64,000 nt of DNA from Mytilus trossulus (lineage: Eukaryota > Mollusca > Bivalvia > Mytilida > Mytilidae), in NCBI RefSeq assembly GCF_036588685.1, contig NC_086384.1:9934195-9998194 (forward strand), read 5' to 3'. Each line of letters opens with the position of its first letter. Position 1 is the stretch's first letter. Shown here in pieces: positions 1 to 12,300 of the stretch. Both the position numbers and the translations under genes were made by a program. The notes below the pieces were generated by a model. That model had not been told where the DNA came from, ran no database searches, and was given only the letters and a program-made list of their open reading frames with translations.

Positions 1-3000
1 ATCTTGAATATATATAGGACTGATATAGTTGGGTATGAGATGTTCTTGCTTCCTAATATTTTGTCTGTCCTACTTTGTTTTAATTTTCACTAAAATAGTG
101 ACTCGCAACCAAGGGTAGAAATTGGCGTTGGTCCGGTGGTCCGAGACCAGTAGAATTTGCGTCGGACCAGTAGATTTTATCAGCTGGTGGTCCGGCGGAC
201 CAGTAGAAATTTGTCAATAATTACATTAGATGTATGTTTCATTAAATTACTTTATTCTGATTGGCTAACTGCACAGCATGCGTTATTCCATAAGCTGTTG
301 CATTGCTAAATACAACTTTTTATTCATGATAATGTAAGCGATATATTTGTCCTTGTAAAATATGTCCGGGCGGACCCAAATTCCTAGTATAAAATGTGCA
401 TGGTTACAAATTTGACTAGTAAATATAGTCTGATGTTAGTAAATTTTGTCCCCAGACTAATTTTCCTAGGAATTTAAGTCCATGTCATTAATAATCCTAG
501 GTAAAAATGTCCATGTCCTTTTTTTTTTTTAAATCTGAAACATATAATTCATTTACATAATTGAAAATTTTTTTAAGAGTTATTATTTTTGATAAAATGT
601 AAGTAACCAGACTAACTTTCCTAGGAAATCATGTCCGTGGTATTAATATTAATAGGGCAAAACGTCCATGATTTTTATAATTTAAATTAAAGGTTAAAAC
701 TTATTTCTAACCAAAGTAACTTTTTCCAGTACCTTGCATGTTTGATTTTGTTAAAGAGTTATGTAATAATATATATGAAAAAAAATATGTACCCAGACAA
801 ATTTTCCTATGAAATCATGTCCATGTTATAATTATTCCTAGATAAAAACATCCATATCATTTAATTTCAAAGGTTTATTTACATAAATGGTTTTAATATT
901 GTTTTAGATTTATGTATTAATATTTTTTAAATTTATGTCCCCAGAATAATTTTCCTAGGAAATCATGTTAATGTCATTATTATTCCTCGACAAAGATATT
1001 AAAGACACCCATATCAATTATGTTTAAAGGTTAATTAACATGGCTTGTGTTGTTTTAATATTGTTTTAGAATTGTGTATTGATATTATGAAGAATAGAAA
1101 AAAATCCCCAGACTAATTTTCCTAGGAAATTTGGTCCACTTTCTTTATGTTAATTGGACATTATTATCAAAACTTTCAATTCTTAACTAAGATGGGGTTG
1201 TTTATTCAATAGTTTTCATCATAAAATTGTTTCTAGCAGATATTTTTGTTTTTAAGATAACCAATGTTTAAATCACCAGTCATGATTTACTGTTTATGTT
1301 AATCTTTTGCATTGTATTTATCCATTGATCCGGTAAAAAGTGTTCATTTTCTTTTGCTTCCAGAATGTAATTTGCTAACAGACATTTTTTCTAGGTAAAC
1401 AAGTCCATGATCATAATTTTACTAGAAAAACATGTATAAGGACAAATTTTCCTAGGAAAATAAATGCCAGACTTATTTTACTAGCTATGGACTTATTTTC
1501 CTAGGAGAATTTGTCCTAGGACTTATTTTCCTAGTAAATAATAATGCAACTAAGTAGGGTATATAAATGTATAATTTGTCCAGTTTGTATATGATTGGCA
1601 AACTCAAACAAAAAATGTATAAATGTTTGTATCTATTTATTTTGAATGAGATAACTGTACAAACAATCGATTCATGGATTTCAACAATATCAATAACAAT
1701 AAAATATCACCAACAAATCACATGTGGATGAAAATAAAAATACGGAAACTATCTTAAAAATATTTCTGTTTAAAAAAAACAATCTCCAATATAAAATATA
1801 ATACTCTTTATCAATTAAATTCTGCTTTGTAAAATCTTCTGGTTTAGTGCAATTACTATTGACAGTTATCTTTTTAGTAAAAGAATGATTTTGTAACATG
1901 TAAAGTCATACCAAACAAAGTTAAATATATAAGCTAATATGAATTTTAGTTTCAATCTACTTTTAATAGTTATGTAATATTTGGAGACATGGATACAAGA
2001 AAATTACCACATGAATCCGTTGCCCAATCTATATAATAAAACTAGATAAATCCAGACCTAAGATGTATTAATCAGCAAAACATAGAAATTTCCTCGTTAT
2101 GAATTGATATACATGATATGTACAAATGTAGATATATATAATATGTAAAAAAATCTTGTTTGATATGTTTAACAACTATAAAATTGTAGAAAGGAAATTA
2201 TATACATATAAAAAGGTCATATTTTAAAGGAATGTCATGAAAGTGTGAACATCTTTATATCAAACTCATGCAGACATGATTATTAAATACTCCCTTGATT
2301 CTGGTATAAATTTCATTGATTTTGTAAAAAAATCTTTTTGATGATTCAAACTAAAAAAGAAAAATATTGTTTCGATGATTCCAAATTTAAAATTTCTCAA
2401 TTTTAGGTAAATCTGGATGATTAATAATTTGTGTAAAGATGTAAATTTAACCTGCATTGAAAAAATGGTTAATTTTGCATTGAAAATGCAGTACAATCAA
2501 GAGAAGACAAAACTTTAATTACAACATTTCAATGAATTGGTTCCTTAAAATAAATAACACAAATGAGGTATCTATTGTATGCAACATTTGAAATATTAGC
2601 AAAATCATTATTTTACTTTATAACTTCATTCTACTTTAATAAAGAATAGTTTTGTATTTAGTTTCATAACAATTCTATCTTTGATATTCATCTTTTAAAA
2701 AAGCAGTCTTTAAAAAACAAAAACAAATTAAAATCATAAAATTTCTCAATTCATCACTTTTTAAAATCACTTATAAAAAATGAAGGAGTTTTAAGTTAAA
2801 AAATAAAGTCATATAGAATCAAAGAAATGTAATTTTTCAAACAATTGATAAATTCACTTTAAAAATATTTTATAGTTCTTGTATTTAAAGTAATAAAAAA
2901 ATGTAAAACTATGTACATTTCAAAATTCAGCACTAAAATTATGTTGGAATTGATTAAAATACTGAAAAAATCAGGGAGTAGACGGATTTACAATATATTT

Positions 3001-3166
3001 GTGATGGTTTTCTGTCATATTCACAAAATTCTCCACTATTGAGTAAAAATTAAAAATAGCTCTGCATTTCTTTGTTATACAAGTACCCTGAAACTATGTG
3101 TGATGCATTCATTTTGAAATATACTTCAAAGAGAAACAATCTTTATGGTTCTAATATTGCTATAGT
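1..3166. other. Region downstream of the SLC6 gene (3' UTR and intergenic)
   Basis: Very AT-rich with no credible ORF. It presumably includes the transporter 3' UTR, but I cannot fix a polyadenylation site. Bases 139-215 hold a few loose repeats of GGACCAGTAGAATTT. Bases 430-1540 hold the degenerate CCTAGG array (separate entry). Bases 1600-3166 show nothing recognisable beyond A/T homopolymer runs. Confidence 0.6.
430..1540. repeat. Degenerate tandem array with CCAGACTAATTTTCCTAGG units
   Basis: At least five units start with (C)CCAGAcTAATTTTCCTAGGAAATC and continue to a second CCTAGG/AATAGG-type site and TGTCCATG. They begin near 452, 609, 792, 941 and 1108, spaced about 150-180 bases. A shorter, denser run of TTTTCCTAGG words follows at 1390-1540. 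Copies differ at many positions, so the array is old. Confidence 0.7.
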
Positions 3167-3310
3167 TTATAATTGTGAAGCAGGATTGTCATAAGCATAA
3201 TCTCCTTTTCTTCCAATGCCTGTTGACATTAAATGTGCTTCAGGATTGTATACTTTTTCCTTGGTATTGGGTCCCCAGTCAGCTGTTGGCGTTGTTACTA
3301 TTCTTAGTCT
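3167..3310 (-). CDS. SLC6 exon 15: cytoplasmic tail and stop
   Basis: Residues 598-644 and a TAA stop. The acceptor is AAATATTTACAG. The tail opens [14 protein letters not shown] and ends DNPASQL. Ser-Gln-Leu fits the class I PDZ-ligand pattern (S/T-x-hydrophobic), suggesting scaffold binding; this is inference. The acceptor has almost no pyrimidine tract, because a minisatellite begins about 10 bases upstream of it. Confidence 0.93.
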   Translation of the reverse strand, partial: RLRIVTTPTADWGPNTKEKVYNPEAHLMSTGIGRKGDYAYDNPASQL

Positions 3311-6300
3311 CTGTAAATATAAATAATATGTGGTTAAGTTGATGTTTGGTGCATAATATGTGGTTAAGTTGATGTTTGATGAAATAATATGTGGTTAAGT
3401 TGATGTTTGGTGAAATAATATGTGGTTAAGTTGACGTTTGGTGAAATAATATGTGGTTAAGTCGATGTTTGGTGAAATAATATGTGAACAAGTTGATGTT
3501 TGGTGAAATAATATGTGGTCAAGTCGATGTTTGGTGAAATAATATGTGGTTAAGTTGACTTGGGGGTGCAATAATTTGTGGTTAAAATGAAGTTTGGTGC
3601 AATAATATGTGGTTAAGTTGATGTTTGATGCAATAATATGTGGTTAAAATGATGTTTGGTGCAATAATATGTGGTTAAGTTAACGTTTGGTGCAATATGT
3701 GGTTAAGTTGATGTTTGGTGCAATAGTATGTGGTTAAGTTGATGATTGATGCAATAATATGTGGTTAAAATGATGTTTGGTGCAATAATATGTGGTCAAG
3801 TTAATGTTTGGTGCAATAATATATGGTTAAGTTGACTTTTGGTGCAATAATATGTGGTTAAGTTAATGTTTGGTGCAATAATATGTGGTTAAGTTAATGT
3901 TTGGTGCAATAATATGTGGTTAAGTTAATGTTTGGTGCAATACTATGTGGTTAAGTTAATGTTTGGTGCAATACTATGTGGTTAAGTTAAGTTGATGTTT
4001 GGTGCAATAATATGGTTAAGTTGGATTGGTGCAAATTGTTATCTGCAGTGGTTATCAAAATTGCAGATTACTGTGAATCAATTATAACTCATGGAGTACT
4101 AATTTTCATAAGTTTTGTATGGATAGTTGAACCAAAAATTCTTTGAAAACAAGAATGCATTTCACAGTGAGCAACTCTCACAAAGAAGTCCTTTTTGATC
4201 CTTCTCTATCTTCTTTCAAAATGCAACTTAGGTTACCTTGCAAATTCAATTGTAACCTTAAGCACATGTACCCAATATTTTGTTGAATCAAATTCTTAGT
4301 TTTTAAATTCAACATTGTGCTATTTTTAAAACAACACTGCCAAAAAACAAACTAGAGGCTCTAAAGAGCCTGTGTCGCTCACCTTGGTTCTATGTTAATA
4401 TTAAACATTGTACACAAATGAATTCATGACAAAATTGTGTTTTGGTGATGGTGATGTGTTTGAAGATCTTACTTTACTAAACATTTTTGCTGCTTACAAT
4501 TATCTCTAACTATAACAGTAGTTTCTGTGGAAAATGTAACTGAAAATCTACAAATTTTGTGAAAATTGTTAAAAAATGACTATGAAGGGCCATTACTCCT
4601 CATGGGGTCAATTGAATATTTTGGTCATGTTGACTTATTTTTAGTTCTTACTTTACTGTACATTATTGCTGTTTACAGTTTATCTCTATCTATAATAATA
4701 TTCAAGATAATAACAAAAAAACAGCAAAATTTCCTCAAAATTACCAATTTAGGGGCAGCATCTAACAACCGATGATCCAATTCATCTGAAAATTCCAGGG
4801 CAGATAGATCTTGACCTAATCAACAATTTTACCTCTGTCAGATTTGCTCTTAATGCTTTGTTTTTTGGGTTATAAGCCAAAAACTGCATTTTACCCCCAT
4901 GTTCTATTTTTAGCCATGGCCGCCATCTTGGTTGGTTGGCCGAGTTACCAGACACAATTTTTATACTAGATACCCCAAAGATGATTGTGGCCAAGTTTCA
5001 ATTAATTTGGCCCAGTAGTTTCAGAGGAGAAGATTTTTCTAAAAGATAACTAAGATTTACGAAAAATGGTTAAAAATTGACTATAAAGGGCAATAACTCC
5101 TACAGTGGTCAACTGACCATTTTGGTCATGTTGACTTATTGGTAGATCTTACTTTGCTGAACATTATTGCTGTTTACAGTTTTTCTCTATCTATAATAAT
5201 ATTCAAAATAATAACCAAAAACAGCAAAATTTCCTTAAAATTACCGATTCAGGGGCAGCAACCTAACAACGGAATGTCAGATTCATCTGAAAATTTCAAG
5301 GCAGATAGATCTTAACCTGATAAACAATTTTACCCCCATGTCAGATTTGCTTTAAATGCCTTGGTTTTTGAGTTATAAGCCAAAAACTGCATTTTACCCC
5401 TATGTTCTATTTTTAGTGATGGCGGCCATCTTGGTTGGTTGGCAGGGTCACCGGACACAATTTTCAAACTAGATACCTCAATGATGATTGTGGCCAAGTT
5501 TGGTTAAATTTGGCCCAGTAGTTTCAGAGGAGAAGATTTTTGTAAAAGTTAACGCAGGACGACGGACGACGGACGCCAAGTGATGAGAAAAGCTCACTTG
5601 GCCCTTCGGGCCAGGTGAGCTAATAAAAATAATTGAATATTTCAGTGTATACTTACTTCAGTGACTTTGCCAGGTGTTATGATGAATTTATAAACAAAGT
5701 ACAAAGGTATAGGACATAACACTACGGCAGTCACACACCATCCAATAATCTGGGCGAAATCTGGGAAAAATACTCCATCTTTGACTTTAGGTGGTACATA
5801 CTCAATCAGACGGTATGCAAACAGACCCTGTAATAAAGAATTACTTTACTTTAGGTGCTAAGTCAATCTTATAGCATATGTACATGTATACTAACATGTA
5901 TATGTATATAAAAAGTCAACATGATACATAACTTGTCTAATGATAAGCAATAGAAAGTATTTCTTTTCAGCATTACCTATAGCTATGCACAATAAATTAA
6001 AAATGGTAAGTATAATGCCTCGTTCACACGGCGTTTTATTCGTATCGAATGTGAATCGAATTTGCTAATCGCATTCACACACTCTTCTTTTTTAATTCGA
6101 ATTGATTCAAATTAACTAATTGTAGCCAATTTGCATTAGAAATACGTTTTTTGTTAATACGAATTCAAAGTTAATGTAGTTTGGACAGTAAAGCAAATTT
6201 GACGCTTATTGCAATTCGAATTAGAATTGACGTTAAGACGTAAAAATTTTCGAATGCGAATTTAACTAATTCGAATTAGTTAATGGGAATTGAATTAGAA

Positions 6301-9300
6301 TTACGTGTGAACTCAGCATAAAAATGTTTAAGAAAAGTATATTTGACAGAAATTCAAATACACATACAATCATTTCCTGAAAAATTGTATACAGCTCATT
6401 TAAAAATATCTTTAGTTTTAAATATAGACTAAAGATGGTCAAACCTGAACTTCATTACATTCATAGATTATTGCATGCATTTATTATTGTGATTTTCATG
6501 AGTGGATATAAATGTGAGATCTATTTTTGCAGTATTAGGATAATCTGTATCCAGATATACTAGTCAACAAAAGAAACGATACACGGCTTTGAAATAAAAT
6601 TTATCAAAAAGTATTTGATATAAAAAAACATGAGATACACATTTTTAAAAAGCTTTCATTTGCAATGTATGCACATGTGATAATGAAAATCAAAACTTGT
6701 CAGGAAGTATCTTAATTCCGTGTAAATGATCAAAGGGTGCAAAAGTTGAAAAAAAATCGACACATAATTTTCAAAGCATTAAATAAAATTTTCAATTTGT
6801 TTAAAAATATTCAATATGATAATCAAGTTATGTTCATGATGTAACTAATGGGTTGAAATATTGATTTTTCAAATTTTTGGGAAAAAAAGTGTTTTTATGA
6901 AATCTCAAAAAATGCAAAAAAAAAAAATTAATTTTTCGTCTCAAATCAATGCTTTAGATATGAAAACAACACACAGTAAATTTGGAACCTTTCAGATGAG
7001 TTTTAAGATTGCTACTGCTTTTTGAATATCACTTTACACATACTGTCTATGGTAAAATGTAAACATTTTAACGATTTCTCGTAGGTCCAAACTTTGCTTA
7101 ACAGATAAACTAAGAAACTATGATTTTTAGAAACAAATTGATGGCAAACACTATCTTTACCTTTAAATAAGAGGTTGGCATCATTATTTGGAACTTCTGT
7201 TTTTAAAATTGTCGTTTTATGTAAATTTTGTAAAAAAAAAAAAATGCGAAAAAAGTCACAAAAGCAAAAAAAAATTTTTTTTTAACGGATTTATATTTCC
7301 ACAATGATTAAGTATAACTACCTTCAATATTGGTCCAATGAACAGAAAACTCAATCTTTAATTTGAAAAAAAGTCTTGTATCGTTTCTTTTGTTGACTAG
7401 TATATATGCATCAAGTGTCAAAATGCATGTTCCTATATATTATTGCTGATAAGCACCCAGATGCATTATTCACACAATTAAAACCTCTCAATTATTTCTG
7501 AATAAACAGTATATTACTTACCCCAATAAGAAGTGGTGAAGCTAACACCCAACAAAACAACCAGTATGTAGTTGGTGCTGGGGTTTTACCCAACATAAAT
7601 TCAATATCTCTAATAAATCTTGTCACTCCTGTAAACAAAAGTTTTTTAAATTATTTCAGTTTAACAATTTTTATTGGCATGAATAATAATTCCATTAAGA
7701 ATCTGATGAAAATTTGGTTAATGAAGATAAAGGGCAGATAACTCTGACATTTTAAAATAAGGGGCTTAGAATGTAAGGAGGGCTTTAAGAGTTATAACAT
7801 GATAGCTTTGTACACATCAAGTGTGTTATCGTGTAACAGCATGGCATTCTCTAAGTTGTGTCATGAACTCAACATTCCTACTTCGACTAGACAATCATGT
7901 TTGAATGGTTTAACACTCCTCATTTATAGCTTGCTGTTAGGTGTGAGCCAAGGCTCTGTGTTGAAGGCAAAACTTTTGCCTATAATGGTTTACAAAGTGC
8001 GACTTGGAGTGGAACTTATCTCATTGGCACACATACCAAGTCTTCCTCTTACTTGATCTTCATGTTCAGCTGCTTGATTAATGATGTCATAAAATCGTTA
8101 AAAAAAAAGAAAGAAAAAAAAAGAATTATCTTAAATTTATTAGGCCATGAATATTTTTGATTTAAAGTTACTGGTATATTCATATGTTCATTAAGAAACA
8201 TGATGCAAGTATTCATTTTCAAACCCTTTCTTCTTTCTTAATTGAAGAAAATAAGATTGACTCACCATAAACCCATAGTACAGATACACATTCACAAGTG
8301 GCTACACACAATACAGAGAAATCAGCGCCATAACTGTCCATTAATCCTACTATGTAATCTCCTGTCTGTAAGATAAATATAACACTATGTACTATCATAA
8401 CACCATGTACAAACAACAAGAAGTTCAATGTTTGCATGCAACTGGTAATTCATTAGAAATTATCTAATTACTTTACAATTTCTGCACCAAACAATATCTT
8501 CTGCAAAAATAATTTGAAAATTTGTTAATAATTATATATAAATATTATATGGTCGATTTGTTGTCTCTTTGACACATTCCCCATTTCCATTCTCAATTTT
8601 ATATGGGCTTAATATTTTTACAAATTCTTTATGTTATTTTATCTTGTGCTATGTACTTTCAGCCTTTTAAGTATTCTTATTAAAACTATAAAAGTAAAAC
8701 CATTGTCACTTTGGTGTCCTCTGTATCTTTTCAAAGGAGTAGGTTCAGTAAATCCCCTTTATGGCCCAAAAAATTTAAGCCCATATAAAATTGAGAAAAG
8801 TTTTACAAAATTGTTAAAATGTAATCTTTTTTATAAGAAAGAAAATTACTTCTGTTACATACAGATGGGTTGGGGTTTTTTTAATATAATACAATGCACA
8901 TATATCAGATATCAGCATCATTAAGTCATGCAAAATTACTGATAATTTTAGCATTTGAGTGAATTTTTAGACTGTTTCCATCTTAAATGGATGTGGCCAC
9001 ATTTGTATTAATTTTTTATTTTTAATGTAAGTTGTATTTGATGATAATACATAACATATATTAAGGTTGAGGATGAACACATATGTGGCCACTTTCATTT
9101 TTGACAAAAAACAACAGAAAAGTGACATATATTATGATAGATTTATAACATTTAAGCTTGAATATGAGTGTCTCTTTAATGACTAAATCAGTTCGAATAT
9201 ATCACATAAAATGGAATGAATCTACTAAGTAGACACTTAAGTGTTAAAAAAATGTCCAAAATCTTTCATCAGATGATCTGGAAGTTTTGAGCCAAAATCG

Positions 9301-12300
9301 GTCCTAAGTACCGGGACCTACTTCTTGTATCAGGAAATGTTTTGTACTCTTCTAGCCTTAGCCATGGTAAAAAACATCTTATCTTGTCCTTCAAAACATC
9401 TTATAGTTTTCTTCAAAACCATATCATTGTAACTGATTTAAATTTTCTTTATATTGATTTATTCACATTTGTTTATAAAAAAAAACCTTTTTTTTTTTAT
9501 AGTGTTTATAAAAAAAGTTTCAGAGTTATTTCCCCTATATTGCAACAGCTATTGTTGTTTTTTTTGTTTTATTTTAGAATTTTCAATGATACATTTCATA
9601 TCATTTAAATGGAAAACAGACATTTCGTTAAAGGGCAGAAAATCAAACAATTACCGTTACATATGTAACTTTTATAGTTACTGGTGTAACACAAGACAAA
9701 ACCAAGAAGAAACACACAATTAAACAATACACATATGACTTTTATACTTACTGGTGTAACACATGGTAAAGCCAAAAAGAAACATATCACTCCCAAACCA
9801 ATACACATGTGACTTTTATATTTTCTGAGTTTTGGGAACTCATCCTGTATACATGTCAAAACTGTTTCCAATAAAGCAAACTGCAAAAAAAATTATTAGA
9901 TATCACATATGTATTTGAATACAAAAAACAAAACTTGAAAAGCATTAACTTAATTCGTTTCATAGTAATCTATGAATAGATTTTTACAATCCTATCTTAT
10001 AATGAACTGGACTTATTGGTATTCATGTGGGTACCAGTTCTTAACAAAATACAAGTTTCTCATTGGTTTGCATAGAAATAGTACACAACAATATGATACT
10101 TTTCGTAATAATTATTCCTCAAAATTGAACAAAAAAAATGATTCCGCAGTATTATAACCATTGCACACATTTCAAAATAATGTAATTGGTAATATTCAAC
10201 TTTTGTATCTTATAAGGGTATAAGACAAAATCATCATCACAAATATAATAGTTATTTCCAGTCAAAAATAAGAAAAAAGTCTGGGTCCTTTGCCTAGTTA
10301 GGGGTCATTCTGCAGTAATTTCGTCAGTTTCTGAGACAGGGCCGTTTTTTACCCTTCATGGCCCTACTCCTTTAACAGCAAAGAACTGCTGAAGTATATG
10401 AGATGCGTTGGAAAGAAAACAACCTTATGCAAATAAGTATCTGTTAACTTATTTAGGGTTAAAAAATATCTTGATGCAAAGTCTGTAGGTTGCACTTTGT
10501 AAATTCAGCTGTTTCTCAAACCACACCTCTTTTGGGGAGATTTAGAATATTCATAGAACATTCATTTTGTTTACTTACTTGTTCCCAGTTATGCTCTCTG
10601 TGTAAATCCATCTCATAGAGACATAACTTGGGAATGTTACCAGTAAATATACATGTGCATAGTGTTTACATTGAAATCTGTGGTAACCCTTCATTGGTGG
10701 TAGGAGTAGTTAAGAAAATTAGTGTTAGTTTAAACTCTGAAAAGTTAAGGGCATATAAATGTTGAAAATATGCCGCACAGCCCTATATTTTGACCTTTGA
10801 AAATAATTTGTAGTGCATATGAACCTTCAATTCTAGGATAAGATTTTTTTCAAAACTTCATAGTAAAAGTGGTACAGTTTTAGCCATAAAAGGAGTTCCT
10901 TTGGGAAATTGCATTGTCAATATTTACAGAAATGCAACCTGTAACTGTTTGGAAATTCAGTTGATATAAGAACCTACTAAACAGAACAACATTCCTCTTT
11001 GATATCTTTTTTGAATAAGGTTGATTTCTATCAAACGCACAGACACAGATCCAGAGGGGGGGTTCTGGGGTTGGAACCCCCTTTTTTTGGGGACAATCAA
11101 TGCATTTGAATGGGGACATGTAATTGGAACCCCTCCCCCCCCTTTGTCCTGGGTTAGGAACCTCCCCCCCCTTTTTAAAATGGCTGGATCCGCCCCTGAC
11201 GCAGCTCATATATTATCATTAACAAAAAGTTTCTGGTTAAAAAGGGAGATAATTCTATACATATTACAAAACTATCTTACCTCACTGTCAAGCCCAAGTG
11301 TAAACAACATGAAGAAAAACAAAACCGACCATAATTGAGGTAGAGGTAGGTTAGACAATGCCTCAGGGTAGGCTACAAAGGCTAATCCATAACCTGTAAT
11401 AGAAAAATAGAATTAATGTATTGTATTTGGAACTAGAAGAATTTTGATTGTTTCGACAGATTCTAAACTGAGGATCATTTTTTCAATTGTTGTGATAGTC
11501 TCAGTGGTATCAAATTCAAAAGATTTCAATCATCTGATTATAATCTAAATAAAATATGAATTTAACTTTTAAAATAGCTATTCAAATAAAGACTCATATC
11601 TAAATCTATTTAAATAGCTTGACAATGTATTTAAAAGTTAAATGCTCTCTCCATAAAGAGATTAAAAAAGAAGAAAAACATCTTTTCTTACCTCCCCTGG
11701 CAACTTCTGAGACTTGAAGTCCTGTTTTCTTAGCTAATGCTCCAAATGTTGTAAAAATGACAAAACCAGCTATTATACTGGTAACCAGATCCATTACAGC
11801 GATTAACAAGGCATCACTATAAATATAAACCCATATAAATATGAACAACACAGGATATATAGACTGTCCAACAGTACAGATATACTGTAAATTCAGAAAT
11901 TATTGCAAGGTTTTTATTATTGCAAATAATGCGACAGAGTTGTAAACGCAATAATTAAACTTGCACTTTGTAATATTTTAACTGAATAAAGCATGACTTT
12001 TCCATAAATGATAAAAATTAAAATCGGATTTTAGTTGAAATTGACAAAATCGCAATAATAAATGCATGCAATAATTTCTGAATTTACAGTAGATAAAAAT
12101 AAAAGAAGAATATGATGTCCCAGGACACATATGCCCTACTCAAGCTTTGCAATTTCAAAGTTAAAAGGATCATAACTCTAGAACAGTACACAACTTGCTG
12201 CCCAAATTTAAACTCACTGCATGTTAAAGGTTTTAGTACTGTGTATGAGTTTCATAAAATTTGGAAAAGGCAATCAAAATGATTGCTGAAACAAAAAGGG

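Noticed and set aside
3321-4033. Regular ~31-base repeats resembling a CRISPR array
   Set aside because: Units are directly contiguous with no unique spacers, and the genome is eukaryotic. It is a minisatellite.
9342-9723. Two overlapping Phe/Tyr/Lys-rich plus-strand ORFs
   Set aside because: Low-complexity AT-rich translation, antisense to an intron and to the exon 11 duplicate.
10880-11338. ORFs of 105-109 codons with Gly/Pro-rich centre
   Set aside because: Produced by the G/C-tract foldback repeat at 11040-11200 in an SLC6 intron.
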